Positions 6,418 to 13,662 of a DNA stretch of 13,662 bases are shown here, in pieces. Where the stretch lies: NCBI GenBank assembly GCA_934277865.1, contig CAKQVW010000038.1:1-13662 (forward strand), given 5' to 3'. The position numbers and the translations under genes were made by a program. Positions within the stretch are counted from its first letter, which is position 1. Every line of letters starts with the position of its first letter. Source of the stretch: an uncultured Pseudobdellovibrionaceae bacterium. Its GTDB lineage: Bacteria > Bdellovibrionota > Bdellovibrionia > Bdellovibrionales > JAMPXM01. The notes under the pieces are model-generated. The model made no database searches and was not told the origin of the DNA. It saw only the letters and a program-made list of their open reading frames with translations.

Positions 6418-8264
6418 ACAACGAACCGGCTGGCAAAGCTCAAGATCACTCTGTCCAGAAAGCCATCGACGTCGTTCAAGGCCCCGCGTGGGATCTCTCT
6501 AGCGAATACCCGTCGCTGACGAGCGCCGAATTTCAAGCCGACCATCAGTGGGTCGAAGCTGAGATCACAAAGCTGCAAGCACGTGTCAGCACAGCTTTCG
6601 CCACCGCACCAACGGCCGCTTCATCGATACCCGACGCCGAGTTCGTGCGATCGTTGCAAGAGATCAGCAAACACCGCGAAGACATCGGCATCGTGCTTGG
6701 GAACCTGATGACTTATGTTTCATGCATCTCCAGCTGCGATAGTTCCGATCAACAGGCGCAAAAATTGGGGGGCGCCCTTTCGGCACTGCACGCGCGTCTC
6801 CAACAGGCGACGACACCATTCACGATTTTTCTCGCGCAGACCGACGAAGCTTTTGTCGAAGCCTATCTCGCAAGCGAGCAAACCAAGCACGATCGTTTCT
6901 GGGTGGAACTCAGCCGCAAGTACCGCAACACACTGCTAAGCGAAAGCGAAGAGAAGTTGCTGGCAGCACTCTCCACCACGGGTCATCATGCCTGGAGCAC
7001 GCTCTATAGCCAACTCTCTGGCAATCTGAAGTGCCAATTGCAATACGAAGATGGGCGCGAAGAAACCTTGGGGTACTCGCAAACCACCGGTCTGCTGTTG
7101 GGGGATGACGAACCTTCGCGAAAAGCTGCATGGAACGCGATCCAGGCAGCTTGGTATAGCCAGCGCGAGTCCGCCGCCGCCATTCTCAACGCTCTTGCTG
7201 GTTGGCGCCTCGAGCTCGTCAAAAAACGTTCGCACACGGTCAAACAAAACTTCCTCTCGCAAGCGATTCGCATGGCGAAAATCGAAGAGGAAACCCTGAA
7301 CGCCATGATGACCGCCGTCGAAGAGTTTTTACCCAAAAGCCGCGAGGGCCTGCGCTTCATGGCAAAGGGCATGGGCAAAGATCGCCTCGATCCCTGGGAC
7401 ACGCTAGCCGGTGCGCCGGCTGCCGCCAATTCCTCTGGCAAACGCCCGTTTCACGAGGGTTTCGATATGATTCGAAGTGCCTTCATGGAAGTCGACAAAG
7501 AGTTCGGAGAGTTCTGCGATCTGATGCTGAAAAACCAGTGGATCGAAGGCCGTGTACTGGAAACCAAACGCAACGGCGCCTACTGCACCGGTTTCTCGAA
7601 ATCGCGCACACCTCGTGTTTTTCAAACCTACATGGGGTCGCTGAACGACATTCGCACGCTTGCTCACGAACTTGGCCACGCCTACCACGCCTGGGTTCAG
7701 CGCGATCTCCCTCGTGCGATTTCCGGTAAACCCATGACACTTGCCGAAACCGCCAGCGTCTTTGCTGAAACCGCATTCGCCGACTACGTTCGCAAGCACG
7801 GTGACCAACACGAAAAATACGAAATTCAATGGCAAGACTGCGAAACCAACGCGAGCTTCCTGATCAACATCCCGGTGCGATTTGAATTTGAAAAGGCCCT
7901 ATACACAGCACGCGAAAAAGGAACCGTCACGCCAGACGAGCTTTCGCAGCTGATGAGCGAATCTTGGATGAAATGGTATGGCGACACCGTCACTGGTCCG
8001 GATCCGATGTTCTGGGCTTCGAAGCTTCACTTCGCCATGTCGTGGGTGAGCTTCTACAATTTCCCTTACACCTTCGGCTATCTCTTTAGTCTCAGCATCT
8101 ACGGCAAGCGCCTCGAGCAAGGTCCAGGCTTCATGCCTATCTACAACGAGCTCCTGCGCGGAACCGGCGGTGCTACGGCCGAAGATCTCGTCATGAAACA
8201 CTTTGGTGAGGACCTACGAGACGTCAACTATTGGCGAAAAGCCCTCGGAGCGATACGCTTATAG
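6408..8264 (+). CDS. M3 family oligoendopeptidase (PepF-like)
   Basis: This 618-residue zinc metallopeptidase of family M3 would degrade short peptides in the cytoplasm. The HEXXH site is HELGH at 420-424 (zinc ligands His420 and His424, catalytic Glu421). The likely third ligand is Glu447 in the LAETAS segment, spaced as in PepF enzymes. C-terminal hallmarks such as WASKLHFAMSWVSFYNFPYTFGYLFS (about 536-561, shown only as a landmark in parts: WASKLHF, FYNFPYTFGY) contain the conserved His/Tyr substrate-binding region. Length and order match the M3B oligoendopeptidase F group, and there is no signal peptide. AAAGGA (6397-6402) precedes the ATG by 5 nt, inside the end of the upstream SirB1-like gene, which supports translational coupling. 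All catalytic residues are present, so it should be active. Confidence 0.93.
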   Translation: MELNNEPAGKAQDHSVQKAIDVVQGPAWDLSSEYPSLTSAEFQADHQWVEAEITKLQARVSTAFATAPTAASSIPDAEFVRSLQEISKHREDIGIVLGNLMTYVSCISSCDSSDQQAQKLGGALSALHARLQQATTPFTIFLAQTDEAFVEAYLASEQTKHDRFWVELSRKYRNTLLSESEEKLLAALSTTGHHAWSTLYSQLSGNLKCQLQYEDGREETLGYSQTTGLLLGDDEPSRKAAWNAIQAAWYSQRESAAAILNALAGWRLELVKKRSHTVKQNFLSQAIRMAKIEEETLNAMMTAVEEFLPKSREGLRFMAKGMGKDRLDPWDTLAGAPAAANSSGKRPFHEGFDMIRSAFMEVDKEFGEFCDLMLKNQWIEGRVLETKRNGAYCTGFSKSRTPRVFQTYMGSLNDIRTLAHELGHAYHAWVQRDLPRAISGKPMTLAETASVFAETAFADYVRKHGDQHEKYEIQWQDCETNASFLINIPVRFEFEKALYTAREKGTVTPDELSQLMSESWMKWYGDTVTGPDPMFWASKLHFAMSWVSFYNFPYTFGYLFSLSIYGKRLEQGPGFMPIYNELLRGTGGATAEDLVMKHFGEDLRDVNYWRKALGAIRL

Positions 8265-8288
8265 AATACCCTAAAAAGGAGATTCTAT
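8261..8288 (+). promoter_or_regulatory. Hairpin enclosing stop codon, ribosome site and start codon
   Basis: ATAGAAT (8261-8267) and ATTCTAT (8282-8288) are perfect inverted copies. Inside them CCT (8270-8272) can pair with AGG (8277-8279) around an AAAA loop. The structure spans the peptidase stop codon (8262-8264), the strong ribosome site AAAAAGGAG (8273-8281) and the first two bases of the next ATG (8287). It would hide the ribosome site unless translating ribosomes or temperature open it. There is no T tract, so it is not a standard terminator. Confidence 0.55.
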
Positions 8289-8991
8289 GATCTCGTTGTT
8301 CGGACTCGCCACGGCACTCATTCTACAAATGCCCGCATTTGCGCAGACCGACTCTTAGAGTTTGCCCGAGCGGGAATGTTTCTCCAAACTTCAGCCGTTG
8401 TCGTCTGAGATGAGTATCCAACTTGGCAAAGACGACTTCCTCATGGACGATGGTTCTTCCCTGTGGAGAATTTCTGCCGACGGTATCAGCCAGTGTCCTT
8501 TGGACGACAAGTTCGCAGAAGCCGCACCACTTACCTATTTGCGATTGAAAACCAAAGACTCCGAAGTTTTGGTGGCACACACCTCGCTAAAGCAACGTGA
8601 TCTCGCCGAAAGAAGATCCGGCGAACATCTCCCTCACATTCGAGCCGGGTTCCGCCCGCTATCGAAAATCGAGAAGACCTTCATCAAACTTTCGAACATC
8701 GTCACTCTGACATGCACTCCAGTTGCCGATCTGGAGAAGGCAAAGGCTGAAATTCGAAAAGAAATGACCGGCAGACTGAAACTCGCAGAAATGATGTTAA
8801 AGGTAAAGAATCTGGCGTCGGTGCTTCCGCTGGTGAAAGATCCCGACTTCGCCGCCTACCAGGCCGCCGCCACCGAGTGCTCGAAAGTGCCAGGCGACGT
8901 TTCCGAGCACGCAAAGTTATTGGGCGAAACTGCACAGCGCCTAGCGCCAAAAAACCGACCTGATAAAAAGACCGACAAAGTCGCACGCTAG
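8287..8991 (+). pseudogene. Secreted protein gene interrupted by an in-frame TAG
   Basis: The frame begins at an ATG preceded 5 nt upstream by AAAAAGGAG. It encodes a Sec signal peptide: a hydrophobic core (residues about 3-15) and an AFA cleavage site before QTDS. Codon 24 is TAG (8356-8358). After it the same frame stays open for 210 codons to a TAG at 8989-8991, so one base change, for example back to CAG, would restore a protein of about 234 residues. The mature part has four cysteines (in ECF, QCP, TCT and ECS), fitting periplasmic disulfides, and an Ala/Lys-rich helical middle. I do not recognise the family. A restart at TTG 8362 lacks a ribosome site and signal peptide. It follows the M3 peptidase by 22 nt and converges on the gene at 8988. 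Alternatives are sequencing error or stop-codon readthrough. Confidence 0.75.
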
Positions 8992-10817
8992 CGGCCGTAG
9001 CCGAACACACCTTTGGCTGCGAAAATTTCCTTGCAGATCTCCAACGGTTCGACGGCTGTCTGCTGAGCGTTGCCTTTGAGCTCCAACTCGGTTTTCGGGC
9101 GTCGCTCAGGCTCCTCACAGACGATGCGGTAGGGTTCGTCTAACCAAGGTACTTTCCGAAGGGCCGCATACAGCTCGGCATTGGACCTCGCCTGCCAGTC
9201 CTTTGGAAACTGAGCGCGGCGGTAGTCCGAGGCTTGGGCCAAATGGTAGATCGCATACCGCTCGTAAGCCTGCACCTCGACCGCCTTGTGCAACTGCCCC
9301 TCATGGTACCTGAGCCTCGCGCGAATGAAACCCGACTGAAGATTCTCTCGCGTCAGACGCAAAGCTTTCTCCGCCGCTTCGCGACTGATGCGCACTCCGT
9401 TCATGAAGTACCGATGGTAAATGTCTGAATCCGAATCCCGATTCTCTAAGCGTGAAATGAATTCGGCGCCAACGTAGAAGGGAACGCCCGCACGCACGTT
9501 AGGAAAGATGTAGGCTTTTAAGAACATGTCTGTCGCATCTTTGTAGGTCTTGCGGATTTCCTCTTCTGGCAGCTGGCTGGCTTTGCGAGCATCCGCAAGC
9601 GAATAAACCGGAAGCTTGGCCTGCATCCGACTGATCTCACCTTCATCAAAAATCTTTCGCGCGTTTAAAACCTGCATGTAAGAAAATGGCGCGGACTTGG
9701 TAGCAGCCGGAGCGCCAGGGCGACGAGCCGCAAGCTGCAGGGAGCTTGCAAAACGCAAAACAGCCTCGTCTGTCAGGCGATCCACCAAAACCACAGTTGG
9801 CTCGGTAAGAGCTCGGTCCACATTCAGAGCCATATCTTCAAGCACCGTGTTCCAGCCCGGATGAGCCAAGCGCCACGCGGAAAGCTGCCCCACCGAAAGT
9901 GGCAGCAAAATTCCAATCGCCAAAAGCGCCACTCGGACCGGTTTAAAACCAAACCACAAAATCAAAATCGCAACCGAGAATGCGATCGACGCGATCAAAC
10001 CCGTCGCGCTCTCGCCGATAGGTCCAAGGAGCACCATGGGTCCACCGAGGAGATCCTCGTAACGAACGGCTCGCAGAGCATCAAAAACGGGGAACCACGA
10101 AATCGATCCGCGCGCCGCCGCCGTGCCAGCTTCCTCTAGGGCGATTTTCAACAGCGGATGTAGCGACATTCCCAGTAAAAAACACGCCATTCGCAAGTAC
10201 CGCCGTGACTTTGCGAATCGTGTTTCCTCGCCACTTGCGGCCAGCGCCAAAGAGAGCACCCATGCCGCCGGCGTGAGACCCGCGGCAAACCCTTCCACCA
10301 CCGAGAATCCATAGCTCACTCGGCCAGCTGATTGACCAGTGGCGCGGGCAAAGGCCAGCACTGCGACAAAAAAGAAACCCAGCACATAGCCGTTTGGCAC
10401 AACGCCTGTCCAGAGCACGGCAGGTGTCAGCGCCAGCAAAAGCAAGGTCACGGCCATCGAAGCCTGAAACTTTCGTGCGGCACAGAACGCGACAAGCGCC
10501 ACTGCGCTCAGCAAAATCGTCGCGGAAATCGCAGCCGTCCAGGCCACAAGCTGCGATCCGGCATCCGAAACACCAACCAACTTGGCGACTTCCAGAATCA
10601 GCAACCAAAGCGCATTGAGTGAGTTTGCAGCCACGGCAGATCGATCGGCATCGCTGGGGGAAAACACCCAGCGCAGATGATCGGCGGCCAGTCGCGACGG
10701 TACCGCCACAGGCATCAGCCAATAAAGCAGCCATGCGTAAAGCCCGAAGCTAAACGCCGCTAAACCGAGGCCACCATATTTCCATTTGTTCGCGGAGAGT
10801 TGACGCATGAGTTTCAT
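8988..10817 (-). CDS. Polytopic membrane protein with C-terminal soluble domain, function unknown
   Basis: The 609-residue product has about nine hydrophobic segments in its first 320 residues (near 16-36, 65-82, 92-112, 119-138, 140-158, 172-192, 207-226, 268-290, 295-315). A hydrophilic region of about 290 residues follows, rich in helix-forming and charged residues. The layout recalls GT-C/DUF2723-type membrane glycosyltransferase-like proteins: TPAVLWTGVVPNGYVLG near 131-147, then a soluble domain starting with a TVVLVDRLTDE strand. The usual HPPGYP loop is absent, so this is only a suggestion. It follows rsmJ by 16 nt as the last gene of the menaquinone-gene operon. The start is uncertain among GTG 10820, ATG 10817 and ATG 10808; none has a strong ribosome site, suggesting coupling. 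Its stop shares CTAG with the stop of the convergent pseudogene. Confidence 0.7.
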   Translation of the reverse strand: MKLMRQLSANKWKYGGLGLAAFSFGLYAWLLYWLMPVAVPSRLAADHLRWVFSPSDADRSAVAANSLNALWLLILEVAKLVGVSDAGSQLVAWTAAISATILLSAVALVAFCAARKFQASMAVTLLLLALTPAVLWTGVVPNGYVLGFFFVAVLAFARATGQSAGRVSYGFSVVEGFAAGLTPAAWVLSLALAASGEETRFAKSRRYLRMACFLLGMSLHPLLKIALEEAGTAAARGSISWFPVFDALRAVRYEDLLGGPMVLLGPIGESATGLIASIAFSVAILILWFGFKPVRVALLAIGILLPLSVGQLSAWRLAHPGWNTVLEDMALNVDRALTEPTVVLVDRLTDEAVLRFASSLQLAARRPGAPAATKSAPFSYMQVLNARKIFDEGEISRMQAKLPVYSLADARKASQLPEEEIRKTYKDATDMFLKAYIFPNVRAGVPFYVGAEFISRLENRDSDSDIYHRYFMNGVRISREAAEKALRLTRENLQSGFIRARLRYHEGQLHKAVEVQAYERYAIYHLAQASDYRRAQFPKDWQARSNAELYAALRKVPWLDEPYRIVCEEPERRPKTELELKGNAQQTAVEPLEICKEIFAAKGVFGYGR

Positions 10818-10833
10818 CACTCACAAGCGTCGC

Positions 10834-11634
10834 TCAGGTTGAAACTTCCCGACAAGCGTAAATATCATACGCCGCAGTTTTCGCCTCGCGCCGATTGAGC
10901 GGCCGAATCTCACCAGCAATCGGCTCGGCGCCAACGGGACGCTTCACGAGAACACGCCGCTGGCCAACAACAAGCGCCGTTTCTAAAAGCCACTGCAGTT
11001 CCCTTTCACTGGAGGGACGAAGCATCTCTCGAAAGATCGCCATCTCTTTTTTCGGTTTGGATTTCGACTTGGTATTTCCCTCTTCAAACATCGGATCCAG
11101 TACAACCGCATGAGGGCGACGACCAAACTCCGCTTCTAGGGCAAAAGCCAAGGCGCTTCGTTCTCGGTCATCTGCGAGCGCGACATCGGCATGTCGAAAC
11201 TCGAGAGCAATCGGCGAAAGTCCCTTCTCAGCTTCAAACGTCTGAAACCGCTTGAGCCCATCCTGCAAGAGTTCAAACACCAGAGGATCTCGTTCGAAGG
11301 CCACGACTTGAAAGCCCGCTTGAGCCATCAAAAAAGCATCAGTCCCCAAGCCCGCTGTGAAATCACAAACCAAAACCGAACGACCGTCGGCTGCGACCCG
11401 GTCTGACTTTTTCACGCCGAGTGCCTTGATCAGAAATTCGTGGTCCGCACCCGGGCGCAATCGGTGTCGCATTTTTCCACTGAGAAAATCCACCAGCACA
11501 GGATGGGCCGACGTGGTCTTGGCGGCCAACTCCGAACCCACCAGCCCTTTGGCTGCGCGGCCCATTTCATCTTCGGTTTCGACAATGTGAAATTCAGCGC
11601 TGGACTGGCGGAGCAAGCTCTCGCGGTCACTCAT
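10834..11634 (-). CDS. rsmJ: 16S rRNA (guanine1516-N2)-methyltransferase
   Basis: RsmJ transfers a methyl group from S-adenosylmethionine to N2 of G1516 in 16S rRNA of the small ribosomal subunit. The 266-residue protein shows the family's motifs in order: the SAM-binding DFTAGLGTDAF at 91-101, FERDP at 113-117 for ribose contact, the catalytic-motif region VVLDPMF at 177-183, KPKKEM at 193-198, VLVKRP at 228-233, and YDIYA at 256-260. These closely parallel E. coli RsmJ (DATAGLGRDAF, LERNP, LDPMFP, KKEM, VVKRP, FDIYA). The start at 11634 is chosen because its ATG overlaps the menA stop as ATGA. A TTG at 11646 would lengthen it by four residues but has no support. No separate ribosome site is evident, so translation probably depends on menA. 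Substrate assignment comes from homology. Confidence 0.92.
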   Translation of the reverse strand: MSDRESLLRQSSAEFHIVETEDEMGRAAKGLVGSELAAKTTSAHPVLVDFLSGKMRHRLRPGADHEFLIKALGVKKSDRVAADGRSVLVCDFTAGLGTDAFLMAQAGFQVVAFERDPLVFELLQDGLKRFQTFEAEKGLSPIALEFRHADVALADDRERSALAFALEAEFGRRPHAVVLDPMFEEGNTKSKSKPKKEMAIFREMLRPSSERELQWLLETALVVGQRRVLVKRPVGAEPIAGEIRPLNRREAKTAAYDIYACREVST

Positions 11635-12767
11635 GCGCCAAACCAACCCATGTACCAGGCTTCAAAGGTACGAACGACTTCTCCTAGCAGAAATGCCAGC
11701 AGTCCCCACCAAGCAAGAAGGTAACCTTCGCGTGCAAGCCCACGCATTTTGCCCGCGACCGGACTCTCCAGGCCTTTCACCCGCCCGATCAGCGTGCGAG
11801 ACGCCAGAATCAAAACGGCCGGCAAGAGTGTCCGTTCTGGAATCGGGTCGACAAACGCGCTGATCAAAACTGCCGACACAATCACAAGTGCGACCGAGAA
11901 GTAGGCAAACGTTTTTGAGGCGTCAAACCCCGCGCGCACAGGCCACGTGCGAAAGCCTGCACGCCCGTCGACCAAAATGCGTTCGAAGTTTTTTAGGTGC
12001 AGAATCAAAAGCGCAAACGAACCGTAGAGAGCGCCATAAAACAGGGCCGCCCACTCAAACCGGCCGGCGACGGCCCAATAGAATCCGCCTGTCAAAAGCG
12101 GACCAAACATGAACCACGCTGCGATTTCGTGAAACCCTTTGTATTTGAGCCCAAATCGCGAAACCGCAAATTCCAAACTCGCGAGCAGAGCCAAAAGTGC
12201 GATCACAACACCGACGGAGAAACGGGTTACGACCAAGGGTAAACCGGCCAGCACGGCAAGAGCAAAGGCCGTCCAAGCGCCGCGTTTGACGTCAATCGCT
12301 CGCAACCAGCCGCGGGCAATGACGCGAGCGCCTCCGCGCTCTGCGATTCGGTCCCATCCGCTGACATGATCGTGATAGTCGTTGAATAGCCCGATTGCCG
12401 CGTGCAGCGCCAACACGCCGATCAAAGCCTGCAGCGTCAGTCCCGCATCGAAGACACCTTCGCGAATCAAGAGACTTGCGATCGCCAGCATAGGCGCAAT
12501 CGAGAGCACCAAGGTCTCGGGCCGCAGCGCTTTGATCCACACCAGAAGCATCGGCGGCCGATTGAGCGAGCCAACCGGAACAAGTTCAAATGTCCAGTCC
12601 GTCGGCATCAGATTCTCGGGATTCAAAGTCGAAATCAAAAGTGGGCGCAACTCTCCAGCGGTCGAAACACCAACTGTCTGATCAGGCGCCACCACAGGAC
12701 GGCCGTCTAACAAATCGGCCAATCGCGAATCGCCGGATTTCACCGTGAGAAACTTCGGAAACGACAT
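11631..12767 (-). CDS. menA: UbiA-family prenyltransferase, MenA-like, with N-terminal extension
   Basis: MenA attaches the polyprenyl tail to 1,4-dihydroxy-2-naphthoate in the inner membrane during menaquinone synthesis. The 378-residue protein has the UbiA core from about residue 78. That core contains ALRPETL, the first aspartate motif FNDYHDHVSGWD (N129, D130, D133, D139), then GGARVI, and YKGFHEIAAWFMFGP, a MenA-type segment. About eight hydrophobic helices are visible. The second motif is NFERILVD then GFRT (260-274). MenA usually has RD where ER occurs here, so one conserved aspartate is Arg263. Residues 1-75 are an extra soluble region not found in ordinary MenA (about 290-300 residues). 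The ATG at 12767 overlaps by one base the stop of the upstream polyprenyl synthase gene. MenA is favoured over UbiA/COQ2-type by motif and context. Confidence 0.82.
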   Translation of the reverse strand: MSFPKFLTVKSGDSRLADLLDGRPVVAPDQTVGVSTAGELRPLLISTLNPENLMPTDWTFELVPVGSLNRPPMLLVWIKALRPETLVLSIAPMLAIASLLIREGVFDAGLTLQALIGVLALHAAIGLFNDYHDHVSGWDRIAERGGARVIARGWLRAIDVKRGAWTAFALAVLAGLPLVVTRFSVGVVIALLALLASLEFAVSRFGLKYKGFHEIAAWFMFGPLLTGGFYWAVAGRFEWAALFYGALYGSFALLILHLKNFERILVDGRAGFRTWPVRAGFDASKTFAYFSVALVIVSAVLISAFVDPIPERTLLPAVLILASRTLIGRVKGLESPVAGKMRGLAREGYLLAWWGLLAFLLGEVVRTFEAWYMGWFGA

Positions 12768-13662
12768 CAAGGTTTCTTTCGCCAATAAAGTGGCTGAGGA
12801 AGTTGCTTTAAAATTTCCAACACTTTGCGCTCATCGGCCGAGCCAGATTGGCCGCCGCCATTCGCCAACAGCGGCTCCAGCTCCTGCAGGCGATGGAAGT
12901 AGAGTTCAATCACGCGGCTATTTTCAGCATCAAACTCGGCCGCTCGCATTTCAAAATGGCGTTCGCCAACGATGGCCTTAAACTCTCCAAGTGCCTGAGC
13001 CTGAATCGCCTTGGCAAACACCGCGTCCGGTAGTCCACGCAGAACCCAAACTGCGAACGAGTTTAAGTAACCCGACTTGAGATCACCTAAAACGGCCTTG
13101 CCTTCGTCGTTGCGTATATCGAAATCCAAAAGGTCGTCGCTTCGCTGAAACAAAAGTCCCAGCGCGGTGCCACACTCTTCCAGGTGCTGATGCAGCTCGG
13201 GCGTATATCGTTCTTTGGCGATGAACGGCGCACGAATGCACCATTTAAAAAGTGATCCGGTTTTCAGATTGTGAACGCGGTTGAGATCTTCCAGCTTGAT
13301 CGAAAAATCTTTCACCAACGAATCCTGAATCCACTCGCCCTCAAGCAGGTCCGAAATCACCTCGGCCGTGTACTGAATCAAATGAACATTGCCATGGCCC
13401 GAGAGATTCACCATCACACGCGCCAAAAGATAATCACCCGCCAGCACCGCGTACTCCGGCGTGTACTTCGTCCAAGCCGCCGGCTTTCCACGGCGAAGCA
13501 CCGACCGGTCAATGAGGTCATCGTGCAAAAGCGAAGCGTTGTGAATGAACTCGATCGTCTGCGCCAACAACTGGATGACTTTTTCATCCAAACCGATGCG
13601 CTCTCCGAGGCTGCCGACGAGCTTCGAACGAAAGCCTTTTCCGTCTTTGAACAAGTCATCGT
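12767..13662 (-). CDS. Long-chain polyprenyl diphosphate synthase (5' end outside window)
   Basis: This trans-isoprenyl diphosphate synthase elongates an allylic diphosphate with isopentenyl diphosphate to make the quinone side chain. About 298 codons are present; the frame is still open at 13662, just ahead of GKGFRSKL, the counterpart of the usual GGKRxRP, so only the N-terminal helices are missing. The first Asp-rich motif is HDDLID followed by RRGKPA. The second is SDDLLDF. GDYLLA and KTGSLF are the usual intermediate motifs. A small residue (Ala) sits five before the first DD, as in long-chain synthases rather than geranyl/farnesyl enzymes. The conserved GKxTLP segment after the second motif is altered to SGYLNS. 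With menA overlapping its stop by 1 nt, a menaquinone role (like IspB/HepT) is likely. Chain length cannot be read from sequence. Confidence 0.9.
   Translation of the reverse strand, partial: DDLFKDGKGFRSKLVGSLGERIGLDEKVIQLLAQTIEFIHNASLLHDDLIDRSVLRRGKPAAWTKYTPEYAVLAGDYLLARVMVNLSGHGNVHLIQYTAEVISDLLEGEWIQDSLVKDFSIKLEDLNRVHNLKTGSLFKWCIRAPFIAKERYTPELHQHLEECGTALGLLFQRSDDLLDFDIRNDEGKAVLGDLKSGYLNSFAVWVLRGLPDAVFAKAIQAQALGEFKAIVGERHFEMRAAEFDAENSRVIELYFHRLQELEPLLANGGGQSGSADERKVLEILKQLPQPLYWRKKP

Noticed and set aside
7202..7729. Open reading frame of 175 codons on the plus strand inside the peptidase gene
   Set aside because: It is an alternate frame of the M3 peptidase, which has intact catalytic motifs in its own frame.
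10081..10734. Open reading frame of 217 codons on the minus strand
   Set aside because: It is a frame-shifted shadow of the membrane protein gene.
1..13662. CRISPR arrays, tRNA or rRNA genes, insertion sequences, phage or plasmid modules
   Set aside because: No repeated spacer-like units, no cloverleaf-type or rRNA segments, no transposase or integrase motifs and no long terminal repeats were seen by eye.

Overview
This window reads as ordinary chromosomal DNA of a Gram-negative bacterium, densely packed with genes on both strands. The best lineage guess is the Bdellovibrionota (Bdellovibrio-like predatory bacteria). The reasons are a TIGR02147/DUF4423-type regulator, a REC-like plus PilZ protein, a divergent SirB1-like protein beside an M3 oligoendopeptidase, and a menaquinone side-chain pathway. 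This rests on gene families recalled by eye, not on a search, so it is a moderate-confidence inference. I see no tRNA, rRNA, CRISPR array, insertion sequence or phage module.

Left part (1-3065): a regulator running off the left edge on the minus strand is divergent from a short PP-loop ATP pyrophosphatase-like gene. That gene's 3' end overlaps by 90 bp a convergent enoyl-CoA hydratase/isomerase-family gene. The hydratase gene is itself ATGA-coupled to an upstream gene for a pseudo-receiver/PilZ protein.

Centre (3066-5436): citrate synthase, with the only strong intrinsic terminator of the window behind it and an unusual leader in front of it. Next to it is a coiled-coil SpoIIE/RsbU-like PP2C protein in which most of the metal-binding aspartates are replaced. 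Divergent from that is a plus-strand run (5437-8991): a SirB1-like/TPR protein, a complete M3 oligoendopeptidase (10 bp overlap), and a secreted protein. The secreted protein's reading frame is broken by one in-frame TAG just after its signal peptide, and its start region folds into a hairpin.

Right part (8988-13662): a tightly coupled minus-strand operon, in transcription order polyprenyl diphosphate synthase (5' end outside the window), a MenA-like UbiA prenyltransferase, RsmJ 16S rRNA methyltransferase, and a large polytopic membrane protein of unknown function. The first two together fit menaquinone tail synthesis and attachment. The link to RsmJ and the membrane protein appears organisational rather than metabolic.

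No intergenic gap exceeds about 160 bases. The larger gaps (907-1007, 2975-3130, 4256-4386, 5344-5436) hold promoters or leaders, a terminator and short inverted repeats. I did not find a clear new multi-gene system. The strongest leads are the amber-interrupted secretory gene with its start-site hairpin, the apparent pseudo-phosphatase, and the 90 bp convergent overlap at a minimal PP-loop gene.
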